The notes under the pieces are model-generated. The model searched no databases. It was not told where the DNA came from and was given only the letters and a program-made list of their open reading frames with translations. From NCBI GenBank assembly GCA_963738575.1, contig CAVTWY010000004.1, positions 558,001 to 622,000 of the forward strand: 64,000 nt of DNA, given 5' to 3'. This stretch comes from CAVTWY01 sp963738575 (GTDB lineage Bacteria > Pseudomonadota > Gammaproteobacteria > Burkholderiales > Burkholderiaceae_C). Shown one piece after another: positions 34,564 to 43,541 of the stretch. Every line of letters starts with the position of its first letter. The first letter of the stretch is position 1. The position numbers were made by a program, and so were the translations under genes.

Positions 34564-36760
34564 CAGCAAGCCGAGCCGCTGCGGGTGCAATGGCGTCGAT
34601 CACCATGGACGTGGTGAGCACTTCGGGCAACAGCAAAGGGGTGGCATTGGCGCCGCGGTAAACGACGTAGACGGGCACGCCGCTGCGCCCCAGGCGTGCG
34701 ATCTCGGCGGCAATGGCAGGGTCTGGGCGCGTCCAGTCGGCACGCATCGTCACCACTTTGTGTTTTTCAAAAGCGTCAGCCACAGCTTGGTTGTTCAGCG
34801 TGGTGCGCTTGTTGACTTGGCAGGTCACGCACCATGCGGCTGTGAAGTCAACAAACACGGTGCGGCCGGCCGCTTGATGGTCGGCCACACGCTGTGCGCT
34901 CCACGGTTGCCAAGGCTGTTCGGGTGTCCCGGCAGCCAGGGGCGACGTGGGTGGTGCATCAAGCGTTTTGAGCATCGGCAACGCGACAACCGATACCGCG
35001 CCAAGGACCACCAACGACAGCGCAACAAGGCCGACGTGGCGCGTGCCGTCCCCCCGGCGCAGCCCGTAGGCCCACGCGCCAAAGGCCAAGGCCACCAACC
35101 CGGCCAGCAGGGCGGCGGCGCCGTCGATGCCCACCTGCTGCCCCACCACCCAAACCAACCACACGACGGTGGCAAACATGGGGAAGGCCATTGCCACCTT
35201 GAAGCGCACCATCCAAGCGCCGGGCTTGGGCAACCAAGCTGCGGCGCGCGGCATCAGGCTGACCAACAAAAATGGCAGGGCCAGGCCGACGCCCAACGCG
35301 CCAAAAATCAACAACGCTTGCGCCGTGGGCAAGCCCACCGCGTACCCCAAAGCCGCGCCCATGAACGGCGCCGTGCACGGCGCCGCCACGGCAACGGCCA
35401 GCACGCCCGTCAGTGCCGCGTCCAGCCAAGGGTGCGTCATGCGTTGGGTGGCCACGTTGCCAGGTAACACCGTGCCCACGTCGAACACGCCAGCCAGGTT
35501 CAGTCCGATCAACGTGAACAGGGCTGCCAACGCCGCCACCACGCCAGGCGACTGCAACTGAAAACCCCAACCTACCGCTTCACCGCCGGCTCGCAGGGCC
35601 AGCAACGCGCCGGCGAGCAAAAGGAACGACACCACCACACCAGCGGTGTAGGCCACGCCCGCCCCCACGCGGGTTTTGGCGTCGGGCATGTGCGTGGCAA
35701 GACCCAGCACTTTGAGTGAAAGCACGGGCAGGACGCAGGGCATGAGGTTGAGCAGCAAGCCGCCCAACAACGCTGACAACAATGCCACAACAAAGCTCAT
35801 GGGGGGCGGCGTCGTGAGTGCCGCCGGGGGTGAAGCCGTGATTGGCGATCCCGGCGGCGACGTGTTGGTCGCGCCGGGAGTCGTGTCAGGTGGCGTCAGC
35901 GCGGGCCACGTGCCTTTCACGTCAAAACCCACTCGAAGTGCCGGCGTCTGGCCTGGGGACAGCAACACAGCGTCCATGCGCAGCGGACTTTCGAAGCGCT
36001 CGGGCGACAACGGCACCTGGGCTTGCCAGGTGGCGCCTTGCCAAGTGGCCACGGGCTTGGCGGCGTGGTTGACCACCCCGGCCAGTTCGGGCAAAAAGTC
36101 GATGACCTTGCCTTGCCAAGTGGTTGGAAGGCCGCTTATTTGAAGGGTTAAATGCTTGTCACTCACCGTGGCGATGGTCGAAACCGACGGCAGGGCTAGG
36201 GGTTGCGATGCCTTGGCGGCTTCAAACAGGGCCCCGTGCAAACCTGTGGCGGCTTGGCTTGGCACGCGCAAGGCAAACGAACCCTCTTGCGGTATGCAAA
36301 TTTCTTTGCACTCCAGCCACTGAGCCTGCAACTTCACGTCCAACGAGGCCTGCGCAAAGTCGGGTGGAACCGTCACGGCGACGGGCAACAACACCACGTT
36401 TTCGTAGCCGTGGTTCATCAGCGGCCCCACGGGCAACTTCTTGGGCGCAGGCCAAGCGATGTCGCCCGCTTGCACCCCAGCCGGTAGCGACCAAGACAGT
36501 TGTGTTGGCAAACCCGAATCACCCGGGTTCTTCCAGTAAGTGTGCCAATGGGGTTGGTGCTCAATCTTGAGACCTAGCCACATGGGTTTGCCCGCTGCGA
36601 TGCCTTCTGGGGCATGGGCGAGCAGTTCGGCGCGCACCTGCGGCGTGGTGACCACCGTTGTTGCCTTGGACGGCAAGGTGGCTTGCGCGTGTGCGGCGCC
36701 CGTCAGGGATGCGGCGATCAGTGCGGCGGCTAAAAACTGAAGCTGAAAAGTTTTGATCAT
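34535..36760 (-). CDS. dsbD: protein-disulfide reductase, DsbD/ScsB-like
   Basis: The 741-residue protein has a signal, an N-terminal periplasmic domain with a redox pair C151/C155 (LECKEICIPQ), a membrane domain whose two conserved cysteines lie in LMPCVLPVLSLK and AAPCTAPFMGAALG, and a C-terminal periplasmic thioredoxin domain with FTAAWCVTCQVNK. Electrons from cytoplasmic thioredoxin pass through these pairs to periplasmic substrates. The order of domains is complete. The N-terminal domain is closer to the ScsB/DsbD-like (DsbC-interaction) type than to E. coli DsbD. It may serve disulfide-containing envelope proteins such as the chaperone encoded next to it. Confidence 0.92.
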   Translation of the reverse strand: MIKTFQLQFLAAALIAASLTGAAHAQATLPSKATTVVTTPQVRAELLAHAPEGIAAGKPMWLGLKIEHQPHWHTYWKNPGDSGLPTQLSWSLPAGVQAGDIAWPAPKKLPVGPLMNHGYENVVLLPVAVTVPPDFAQASLDVKLQAQWLECKEICIPQEGSFALRVPSQAATGLHGALFEAAKASQPLALPSVSTIATVSDKHLTLQISGLPTTWQGKVIDFLPELAGVVNHAAKPVATWQGATWQAQVPLSPERFESPLRMDAVLLSPGQTPALRVGFDVKGTWPALTPPDTTPGATNTSPPGSPITASPPAALTTPPPMSFVVALLSALLGGLLLNLMPCVLPVLSLKVLGLATHMPDAKTRVGAGVAYTAGVVVSFLLLAGALLALRAGGEAVGWGFQLQSPGVVAALAALFTLIGLNLAGVFDVGTVLPGNVATQRMTHPWLDAALTGVLAVAVAAPCTAPFMGAALGYAVGLPTAQALLIFGALGVGLALPFLLVSLMPRAAAWLPKPGAWMVRFKVAMAFPMFATVVWLVWVVGQQVGIDGAAALLAGLVALAFGAWAYGLRRGDGTRHVGLVALSLVVLGAVSVVALPMLKTLDAPPTSPLAAGTPEQPWQPWSAQRVADHQAAGRTVFVDFTAAWCVTCQVNKRTTLNNQAVADAFEKHKVVTMRADWTRPDPAIAAEIARLGRSGVPVYVVYRGANATPLLLPEVLTTSMVIDAIAPAAARLAATEPLQSKR

Positions 36761-36957
36761 TGTGTTGTGCAGCGCAGCCTAGGCAACGGCAATGCCCTGG
36801 CTTTGGCGTGCGCGCGGGTGCGCTGCATGGATCATCAAGTCGCCAGTATGTCCCTGGGCGTTACCGCCCGGCCTGCCTTGGGGTCATTGCGCCCGGGGTG
36901 CGGCAGATCCATTCGCGCCCAGGTGTGACATGTGTCTCACCTGGGGCGTTCGCGGCG

Positions 36958-38586
36958 CTACCGCTTGCGCACCAAGGCGATACCGCGTGGCCCAGTGCCC
37001 GCAGCCACAGGGCTGCCAGCAACTTCAGTCAGGGTACCGTTTGCAGCGATGGCAAACACCGAAATATTGTTGCTGGTGGAGTTGGCGACCAAGCCAAGTG
37101 TCCCTGCGGCGTTGACAGCCATGGCAAAAGGGCTGCGGTCCGCAATGGTGACGGCGCCAGCAGCAATGAGCGTGGGTTCACCCGTGGCGGCGTCAATCGA
37201 GAACGGTGCGACGGTGCCGTTCAAATGCGCTACAAAAGCGCGAGTGCTACCGCTGAAGAGCACCGCCCGGGCGCCGGTGCCGCCAGAATTGATCGGAGGC
37301 CCAGACAACAACAAGCTGCCACTTGCTTCAATGGTCATGCGCGCCAGGGTGCCGTCTTCGTTCGTGACCAGCACCTGGGTGCCACTGGGGTTGACGACCA
37401 GCGAGCTGGGCACGCCGCCAGATCCGTAGACCCCGATGAAGGTTAACGCACCCGTGCCAGCATTGACGGAGAAGGCAGCAACGTTGCCCGGGCCCCCGTC
37501 CGTTACGTACACGAAGGTGCCGGCGGGGTTGACGGCCACGGTACGCCGGGTAAGCGCGCCTGCGGGCGTGCCAGCAAGGTCGTACTGACCGATTTGTGTC
37601 ATGGCGCCCGTGCTAGGGCTGACGCTGAAGGCCGTTACCTTGGTTGCCGTGCCCTCGTTGACAACGTAGGCCGCCGTCGAATTGGCGTTGAGCGCAATGG
37701 CTGCCGGGAAAGTGCCTCCCGCCGCAAACGTACCCGCCGGGGTCAAAGCACCTGTGGCGCCGTTGATGGCAAACACCGCCACCTGGCCGTCGTTGCTGTT
37801 GGTCACGAACGCGTGGCTGCCAGCATGGTTGACCACGACGGACGATGGCGCTGCACCGCCACTGGCAAAGGGGCTTGAAGCCACGGGGGTCAAGGCGCCG
37901 CTCGTCTCGTTGACTTCGTAGACCGAGAGGCTGTTGCTGCTAACGCTCCAATTGGCGGCCAGCGCAAACAGTTTATTGCGTGTGCAATCAATGGCGATCA
38001 CCAAGTTAGCACCACCGACAGTGCCCGAGGCCGGCGTGGCCGTGCAAGTTTGGAAGGTGGGCTGCGAAGTAACTGCCACCGCATAACCAACACCCTCGGG
38101 GATTGCCGTGGCGAAACTGAAGTTTGCATTGCCCGTGGCGCTGAGCGTTTCGGTGCCGTTGAGCTGAACGCTGAACGACGTACCCGACTCCAGGCCCGTC
38201 ACGGTGGTGGTCACTGTGCGCGTGGGGTTGGCGGTGCAAGTGACCGTGACCGAAGTGATGTTGGCGCTGGCCACCGTGCCCGAGCCGCTGCCGACCACAC
38301 AATTGTGACCGGCTGGTTGGGTGCCCACCGTGACGGCATAAGCGCTGCCGCTGGGCAGCGCCGTGGTGAACATAAACCCGCCGTTGCTGGTGACGACCAG
38401 CGCGTTGCCGGCGTTGTTCAGCAGCGTTGCTTGCGAACCCGCAAACAGGCCAGTGACGCTGCCAGACACTTGGTACGTTGGTGGCGCGGCAGGTGTGCCG
38501 CCGCCAGAGCCGCCACAGCCAGCGAGCCCCAGGGTGGTGGCCACCAAGGTTGCCGTTAAAAGTCGGAAAGCATTTAATTGAGGCAT
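36958..38586 (-). CDS. beta-propeller (YncE/lactonase-like) lipoprotein
   Basis: About 542 residues. A lipoprotein signal ends at TLGLAGCGGSGGG. Two Ig-like/carboxypeptidase-regulatory repeats follow (YQVSGSVTGLFAGSQATLLN, then TVTTTVTGLESGTSFSVQLN), each with an LNN/LNG element. After residue 205 a seven-bladed propeller is suggested by repeated NxAGTxxYVTN-type units. The 6-phosphogluconolactonase-like fold of such lipoproteins rarely indicates enzyme activity; ligand or protein binding at the cell surface is more likely. I chose the ATG at 38586; the open frame begins at a TTG nine codons upstream. Confidence 0.8.
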   Translation of the reverse strand: MPQLNAFRLLTATLVATTLGLAGCGGSGGGTPAAPPTYQVSGSVTGLFAGSQATLLNNAGNALVVTSNGGFMFTTALPSGSAYAVTVGTQPAGHNCVVGSGSGTVASANITSVTVTCTANPTRTVTTTVTGLESGTSFSVQLNGTETLSATGNANFSFATAIPEGVGYAVAVTSQPTFQTCTATPASGTVGGANLVIAIDCTRNKLFALAANWSVSSNSLSVYEVNETSGALTPVASSPFASGGAAPSSVVVNHAGSHAFVTNSNDGQVAVFAINGATGALTPAGTFAAGGTFPAAIALNANSTAAYVVNEGTATKVTAFSVSPSTGAMTQIGQYDLAGTPAGALTRRTVAVNPAGTFVYVTDGGPGNVAAFSVNAGTGALTFIGVYGSGGVPSSLVVNPSGTQVLVTNEDGTLARMTIEASGSLLLSGPPINSGGTGARAVLFSGSTRAFVAHLNGTVAPFSIDAATGEPTLIAAGAVTIADRSPFAMAVNAAGTLGLVANSTSNNISVFAIAANGTLTEVAGSPVAAGTGPRGIALVRKR

Positions 38587-38923
38587 GGCGGAGGACTGCT
38601 TGGGGCGCTGCAAAGCTAGAGTTTGCTAAAAATGTAAACTGCCACAAGGGTTTGGCGACGATTTTTCATAAAAAACTGTGCATGCGTAACAACAACATCC
38701 ATGCAACGCGTGGGATCCGAAGCACCAGTAGACCTCCCCCCCAAGGGGCCATGGGTGCAGTCGCCGATTCTCCCGGGGCGCCGTGCGCCCTGGCATGCGC
38801 TGCGGCTATGGCTGCACCGCAACATCGCAGTCTTACTAACCGCCCTCAAAGGGTGGTTGGGCAAACTTCACGTTCTATAATCGAACGGCTTTGCTACCTG
38901 GAAATCGCCACTCGACGTTGTCA
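38587..38923 (+). other. intergenic region with the atp operon leader
   Basis: About 340 bases between the propeller gene and atpI. Apart from the TATAAT box listed separately, I see no gene or RNA. It presumably contains divergent promoters for the lipoprotein (minus) and the ATP synthase operon (plus). Confidence 0.5.
38876..38881 (+). promoter_or_regulatory. -10 box of the atp operon promoter
   Basis: A perfect TATAAT lies about 40 bases before the likely atpI start. The -35 region at 17-bp spacing (GTGGTT at 38853-38858) is weak, so an activator or a UP-type element may help. No other promoter-like sequence is visible before atpI. Confidence 0.55.
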
Positions 38924-39460
38924 GTGCAGCCTCCCAAGCCCCCGACAGCCGAATTGGCAGGGTCGCCGAAGGTGGGTCGCGCCGACGCCAACCATCGCTG
39001 GGACGACGAGTGGGACAAAAGGTGGCAAGACGAGCCTGTAACGCGGCTGGGTCCCGGAGAAGCGCAAGCGCTGATGCAGCTTGAGCCGCCGGTATCGCCC
39101 TGGCTGGTGGTGTTGGTTCAGCTTGTCGTCGGCGTGGCGGTGGCCTTGGTTGCTTGGGCTGTCACGGGGCGGTTGGAGGTGTTTTGGTCGGCACTTTATG
39201 GTGCGGCCGTGGTGGTGGTTCCGGCCGTCTTGATGGCGCGCGGCATCACCAGCCCACTCTCCCAATCGTCACCTGGCGCCGGGGTGGTCAGCTTCATGGC
39301 TTGGATGGGGGTGAAGGTTGCCGTTTCGGTGGGTATGTTGATGGCGGCCTACCGAATCGTCCCCGCGCTGTCATGGCCCGCGCTGTTGGTGGGCTTGGTG
39401 GTGTGCATCAAGGTTTATTGGGTGGCGCTGTTGTGGCGACGCTCGGGTTCAACTCGGTAG
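38924..39460 (+). CDS. atpI: ATP synthase subunit I (AtpI)
   Basis: About 178 residues from the GTG at 38924 (a TTG at 38891 is possible). The N-terminal 60 residues are charged and soluble (DDEWDKRWQDEPVTRL), followed by four membrane helices starting PWLVVLVQLVVGVAVALVAW. This is the layout of betaproteobacterial AtpI, a non-essential protein that helps assemble the c-ring. It is first in the atp operon, with atpB 38 bases downstream. Confidence 0.85.
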   Translation: MQPPKPPTAELAGSPKVGRADANHRWDDEWDKRWQDEPVTRLGPGEAQALMQLEPPVSPWLVVLVQLVVGVAVALVAWAVTGRLEVFWSALYGAAVVVVPAVLMARGITSPLSQSSPGAGVVSFMAWMGVKVAVSVGMLMAAYRIVPALSWPALLVGLVVCIKVYWVALLWRRSGSTR

Positions 39461-39498
39461 TTTTGGCAAGCGAAACGCTTCAACAGACACTTAAAACT

Positions 39499-40380
39499 AT
39501 GGCTGCAGCTGAAGGACATGCCCCCACCTCGGGTGAATACATCATTCACCACTTGACGCATTGGCAGAACAAAAAGCAAACGTCGGTGGTGGATTTTTCG
39601 GTTGTCAACTACGACTCGGTCATCTACGCCATATTGATTGGCGTGATCGGTTGCTGGTTGATGTGGTTGGCCGCGCGCAAGGCAACCTCGGGCGTTCCAG
39701 GTCGCTTCCAAGCTTTTGTTGAGATGCTGTACGAACTGGTGGACGGCGAAGCCAAAGGCATCGTCCACAACGCGCAAAGCCGCAAAATGGTGGCCCCGCT
39801 GGCGCTGACCGTATTCGTCTGGATCTTCTTGATGAACGCGATGGACTTGCTGCCCGTCGACTTGTTGCCTTATATCTGGGAGCGCATCGTGGGTGCCACA
39901 GGGGGTGACCCATCCCACGCCTACATGCGCTCGGTGCCCACGGCCGACCTCTCGATCACCATGGCGCTGGCGCTGGGTGTGCTCATCGTCTGCCTGTTTT
40001 ACAACATCAAGATCAAAGGTGTGGGTGGTTGGGCACATGAGCTGGTGAGTGCACCGTTTGGCACCAGCAAGAACCCCTTGTTTGCCATCCCGCTGGGCAT
40101 CGTCAACTTTGCGATGCAAATCATTGAGTTCATCGCCAAGACGGTTTCGCACGGCATGCGACTGTTTGGCAACATGTACGCGGGCGAGCTGATCTTTTTG
40201 TTGATTGCCCTGATGGGCGGTGCCTGGTCGGTTTCGGCCACCGGCATCGGCCTGGCCATCGGCCACGTGATTGCGGGCAGCGTGTGGGCCATCTTCCACA
40301 TCCTGATCATCACCTTGCAAGCGTTCGTGTTCATGATGTTGACCTTGGTTTACCTTGGCCAAGCTCACGACGCGCACTGA
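39499..40380 (+). CDS. atpB: F0F1 ATP synthase subunit a
   Basis: 293 residues, five to six membrane helices. The essential arginine lies in HGMRLFGNMYAGELIF, and the C-terminal half-channel helices (LIITLQAFVFMMLTLVYLG) are intact. It forms the proton path facing the c-ring. The start is the ATG at 39499 (MAAAEGHAPTSGEYIIHHL); the open frame overlaps atpI further up but lacks similarity there. Confidence 0.97.
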   Translation: MAAAEGHAPTSGEYIIHHLTHWQNKKQTSVVDFSVVNYDSVIYAILIGVIGCWLMWLAARKATSGVPGRFQAFVEMLYELVDGEAKGIVHNAQSRKMVAPLALTVFVWIFLMNAMDLLPVDLLPYIWERIVGATGGDPSHAYMRSVPTADLSITMALALGVLIVCLFYNIKIKGVGGWAHELVSAPFGTSKNPLFAIPLGIVNFAMQIIEFIAKTVSHGMRLFGNMYAGELIFLLIALMGGAWSVSATGIGLAIGHVIAGSVWAIFHILIITLQAFVFMMLTLVYLGQAHDAH

Positions 40381-40426
40381 TTTTTGTTCTTTCCTTTCAC
40401 CACAAACCAACTCAACTGGAGTCATC

Positions 40427-40690
40427 ATGGAAGTCATTAGCTACGTTGCCATCGCCGCAGGCTTGATCATCGGTCTGGGCGCCCTGGGTGCTTGCATCGG
40501 CATCGGCATCATGGGCAGCAAGTACCTCGAATCGGCAGCGCGCCAGCCTGAGCTGATGGGCGCCTTGCAAACGAAAATGTTCTTGTTGGCAGGTCTGATC
40601 GATGCTGCCTTCATCATTGGCGCGGGTATCGCCTTGTGGTTCGCCACGGCCAACCCATTCCTGGCCCAAATCGGCAACCTGCCGAAGTAA
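40427..40690 (+). CDS. atpE: F0F1 ATP synthase subunit c
   Basis: 87 residues forming two membrane helices joined by the polar loop ARQPEL. The proton-carrying acidic residue is Asp59 (FLLAGLIDAAFIIG), indicating H+ rather than Na+ coupling, as the Na+-ligand set is absent. A CTGGAG ribosome binding site precedes the ATG. It makes the rotor ring with AtpB. Confidence 0.97.
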   Translation: MEVISYVAIAAGLIIGLGALGACIGIGIMGSKYLESAARQPELMGALQTKMFLLAGLIDAAFIIGAGIALWFATANPFLAQIGNLPK

Positions 40691-40767
40691 TTTGGCGTTT
40701 GGTTTGTGGTGGGCTGCATCGCCTCATCAGCGGCAGCCCTTGATCCAATCCCTTTAGAGGAACCCGC

Positions 40768-41238
40768 GTGAGCATCAACGCAACCCTCATCATTCAGCTT
40801 CTCGTCTTCCTGATCTTGGTCTGGTTCACGATGAAAGCTGTGTGGCCGCCGCTGGCCAAAGCCTTGGACGAGCGCGCCAAAAAAATCGCCGACGGCTTGG
40901 CTGCTGCCGACAAGGCCAAGACCGAGCTGGCCGCCGCCAACAAGCGCGTCGAGCAACAGCTCTCTTCTGCCCGCGACGATGCCACCAAGCGCCTGGCGGA
41001 TGCCGAGCGTTTGGCGCAGTCGATGGTTGAAGAAGCCAAAGGCCGTGCCAACGAAGAGGCGTCGAAGATCGTGGCAGCTGCGCGCGCCGAGGCGCTGCAA
41101 GAGTCAAGCAAAGCGCGCGACGCCCTGCGCGACCAGGTGGCTACCTTGGCAGTCAAGGGTGCCGAGCAAATCTTGAAGCGTGAGGTCAATGCCGGCGTTC
41201 ACGCCGACTTGCTCAACCGCCTCAAAGCCGAACTCTGA
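40768..41238 (+). CDS. atpF: F0F1 ATP synthase subunit b
   Basis: 156 residues: one N-terminal membrane helix (LIIQLLVFLILVWFTMKAVWPPL) followed by a long charged coiled coil (KALDERAKKIADGLAAADKAK onward). This is the peripheral stalk that links F0 to the delta subunit. The start is a GTG with an upstream AGAGGAA. Confidence 0.97.
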   Translation: MSINATLIIQLLVFLILVWFTMKAVWPPLAKALDERAKKIADGLAAADKAKTELAAANKRVEQQLSSARDDATKRLADAERLAQSMVEEAKGRANEEASKIVAAARAEALQESSKARDALRDQVATLAVKGAEQILKREVNAGVHADLLNRLKAEL

Positions 41239-41253
41239 CAGGCAGCGCGCACC

Positions 41254-41787
41254 ATGGCCGAACTTGCCACCATCGCACGCCCGTACGCCGAGGCGCTGTT
41301 CAAAGCCGGCGCCAGCGCCGACACCGCCGCCCAGGTGCAAGCCCTTGCGGCTGTGGCGGGTGACGCGCAGCTGCGTCAGTTTGCCGACAACCCGAAGGTC
41401 AGCGGTGAGCAGGTTTACAACGTGATGGCCGACGTGGCCGGCCGCAAAGGCTTGGTGCTCAATACCCACGTGCAAAACTTTTTGCGCGAAGTGATTGGCA
41501 ACGGCCGCACCACGGCACTGCCCGAGATCGCAGCCCAGTACCAAGCCTTGCTCAACGCCAAAAACGGGGTCTCTGACGCTGTGGTGTACAGCGCGTTCCC
41601 GATGGACGCTGGCCAAGTTGAGGCGCTGGTGGACACGCTGCAAAAACGCTTTGGGCGCAAGCTCAATGCCACGGTCACCGTGCAACCCGAATTGATTGGC
41701 GGCGTTCGCGTCGTCGTTGGCGACGAGGTGCTCGACACCTCGGTTCGCGCCCGTCTTGAAACCATGAAGGCTGCGCTCACGGCTTAA
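41254..41787 (+). CDS. atpH: F0F1 ATP synthase subunit delta
   Basis: 177 residues. The N-terminal helical domain (IARPYAEALFKAGA) binds the top of F1, and the C-terminal part carries the conserved IGGVRVVVGDEVLDTSVRARLE. It holds the b-stalk to the alpha3beta3 head. It lies 15 bases after atpF. Confidence 0.96.
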   Translation: MAELATIARPYAEALFKAGASADTAAQVQALAAVAGDAQLRQFADNPKVSGEQVYNVMADVAGRKGLVLNTHVQNFLREVIGNGRTTALPEIAAQYQALLNAKNGVSDAVVYSAFPMDAGQVEALVDTLQKRFGRKLNATVTVQPELIGGVRVVVGDEVLDTSVRARLETMKAALTA

Positions 41788-41824
41788 GTTAGCCACGACG
41801 TCGCTCTACGCAGGAAACCACACC

Positions 41825-43378
41825 ATGCAACTCAATCCCGCCGAGATCTCCGAGCTCATCAAGAGCCGCATCGAAGGTCTGCAGACTTCGTCCGAAATCA
41901 AAAACCAGGGCACGGTCGTGTCGGTCACCGACGGCATCGTGCGCATCCACGGCCTGTCCGACGCGATGCAGGGCGAAATGCTCGAGTTCCCGGCCGGATC
42001 CGATGGCCAGCCCACCTATGGCTTGGCGCTCAACCTCGAGCGCGACTCAGTGGGTGCCGTGATTTTGGGTGAGTACGAGCACATTTCTGAAGGCAACACC
42101 GTCAAGTGCACGGGCCGCATTCTTGAGGTGCCCGTGGGCCCCGAGCTGCTGGGCCGCGTGGTCAATGCCCTGGGCCAGCCGATCGACGGCAAGGGCCCGA
42201 TCAACGCCAAAATGACCGACGTGATTGAAAAAGTGGCGCCGGGCGTGATTGCCCGCCAGTCGGTGAGCCAGCCGGTGCAAACCGGCCTCAAGTCGATTGA
42301 CTCGATGGTGCCTATTGGCCGTGGCCAGCGCGAGTTGATCATTGGCGACCGCCAGACCGGCAAAACCGCCGTGGCGATTGACACGATCATCAATCAAAAA
42401 GGCCAGAACATGTTCTGCGTCTACGTCGCCATCGGCCAGAAGGCGTCGTCCATCAAGAACGTCGTGCGTGCGCTGGAGCAACACGGTGCCATGGCTTACA
42501 CCATCGTGGTAGCAGCTTCGGCCTCCGAATCAGCCGCGATGCAGTACGTGTCGGCCTACTCGGGCTGCACCATGGGCGAGTACTTCCGCGACCGCGGCGA
42601 AGACGCGCTCATCGTGTACGACGACCTGTCCAAACAGTCGGTGGCCTACCGTCAGGTGTCGCTGCTGCTGCGCCGCCCACCCGGCCGCGAAGCTTTTCCC
42701 GGCGACGTGTTTTATCTCCACAGCCGCCTGCTCGAGCGTGCGGCCCGCGTCAACGCCGACTACGTTGAGAAGTTCACCAAGGGTGCCGTCAAAGGCAAAA
42801 CGGGTTCACTCACGGCGCTGCCGGTGATCGAAACCCAAGCCGGTGACGTTTCGGCCTTCGTGCCCACCAACGTGATCTCGATCACCGACGGCCAGATCTT
42901 TTTGGAAACGTCACTCTTCAACGCCGGCATTCGCCCCGCCATCAACGCCGGTATTTCGGTGTCACGGGTGGGTGGTGCCGCGCAGACCAAGCTCATCAAG
43001 GGCTTGTCGGGTGGCATCCGCACCGACTTGGCCCAGTACCGCGAACTGGCCGCGTTTGCGCAGTTTGCGTCCGACCTCGACGCCGCCACGCGCAAGCAGC
43101 TGGACCGCGGTGCTCGGGTTACCGAGCTGCTCAAGCAAGCGCAGTACTCACCGCTGTCCATCAGCGCGATGGGTGCCACCTTGTTTGCCGTCAACAAAGG
43201 CTACATGGACGACATCGACGTGAAGCGCGTGTTGCCGTTTGAGCATGGTCTGCACCAGCACCTCAAGTCGAGCCATGCTGATTTGCTGGCCAAGCTCGAG
43301 AACGACAAGGCGATGGACAAAGACACCGAAGCCAAATTGGATGCGGCCGTCGCAGCATTCAAAAAGTCCTTCGCCTGA
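41825..43378 (+). CDS. atpA: F0F1 ATP synthase subunit alpha
   Basis: 517 residues with the P-loop GDRQTGKTAVAI near 170-180 and the family signature PAINAGISVSRVGGAAQ. It is a non-catalytic nucleotide-binding subunit of F1. It is complete and closely spaced to atpH. Downstream there is an unusual 163-base gap before atpG that holds a long inverted repeat. Confidence 0.98.
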   Translation: MQLNPAEISELIKSRIEGLQTSSEIKNQGTVVSVTDGIVRIHGLSDAMQGEMLEFPAGSDGQPTYGLALNLERDSVGAVILGEYEHISEGNTVKCTGRILEVPVGPELLGRVVNALGQPIDGKGPINAKMTDVIEKVAPGVIARQSVSQPVQTGLKSIDSMVPIGRGQRELIIGDRQTGKTAVAIDTIINQKGQNMFCVYVAIGQKASSIKNVVRALEQHGAMAYTIVVAASASESAAMQYVSAYSGCTMGEYFRDRGEDALIVYDDLSKQSVAYRQVSLLLRRPPGREAFPGDVFYLHSRLLERAARVNADYVEKFTKGAVKGKTGSLTALPVIETQAGDVSAFVPTNVISITDGQIFLETSLFNAGIRPAINAGISVSRVGGAAQTKLIKGLSGGIRTDLAQYRELAAFAQFASDLDAATRKQLDRGARVTELLKQAQYSPLSISAMGATLFAVNKGYMDDIDVKRVLPFEHGLHQHLKSSHADLLAKLENDKAMDKDTEAKLDAAVAAFKKSFA

Positions 43379-43402
43379 CTATATGACCGAGCAAAGCTTG
43401 TT

Positions 43403-43528
43403 CAAGCAGGCGCCGCGGAACCGGCTTTGCCAGAAAATATGACCACCCCCGAAGCGACCTTTGGTCGCCTCCCCCTCAAGGGGGCGACACCAACGGCCCG
43501 GCAAAGCCGGTTCCGTGGTGTCTGCTTG
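43403..43528 (+). repeat. large inverted-repeat element between atpA and atpG
   Basis: Two 29-base arms (43403-43431 and 43500-43528) are complementary except at three positions. At each of these the sense RNA would form G-U pairs, so the transcript can fold into an unbroken 29-bp stem. The loop contains nested hairpins: GTCGCC/GGCGAC with a C-run/G-run stem (43464-43488), and the alternative GCGACC/GGTCGC (43454-43468). Similar intergenic palindromes with CCCCTCAAGGGGG cores are familiar from Comamonadaceae genomes, so this is likely a dispersed REP-like element. It ends just before the atpG ribosome binding site (GGAG at about 43532). Confidence 0.9.
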
Positions 43529-43541
43529 ACTGGAGCCTGAC

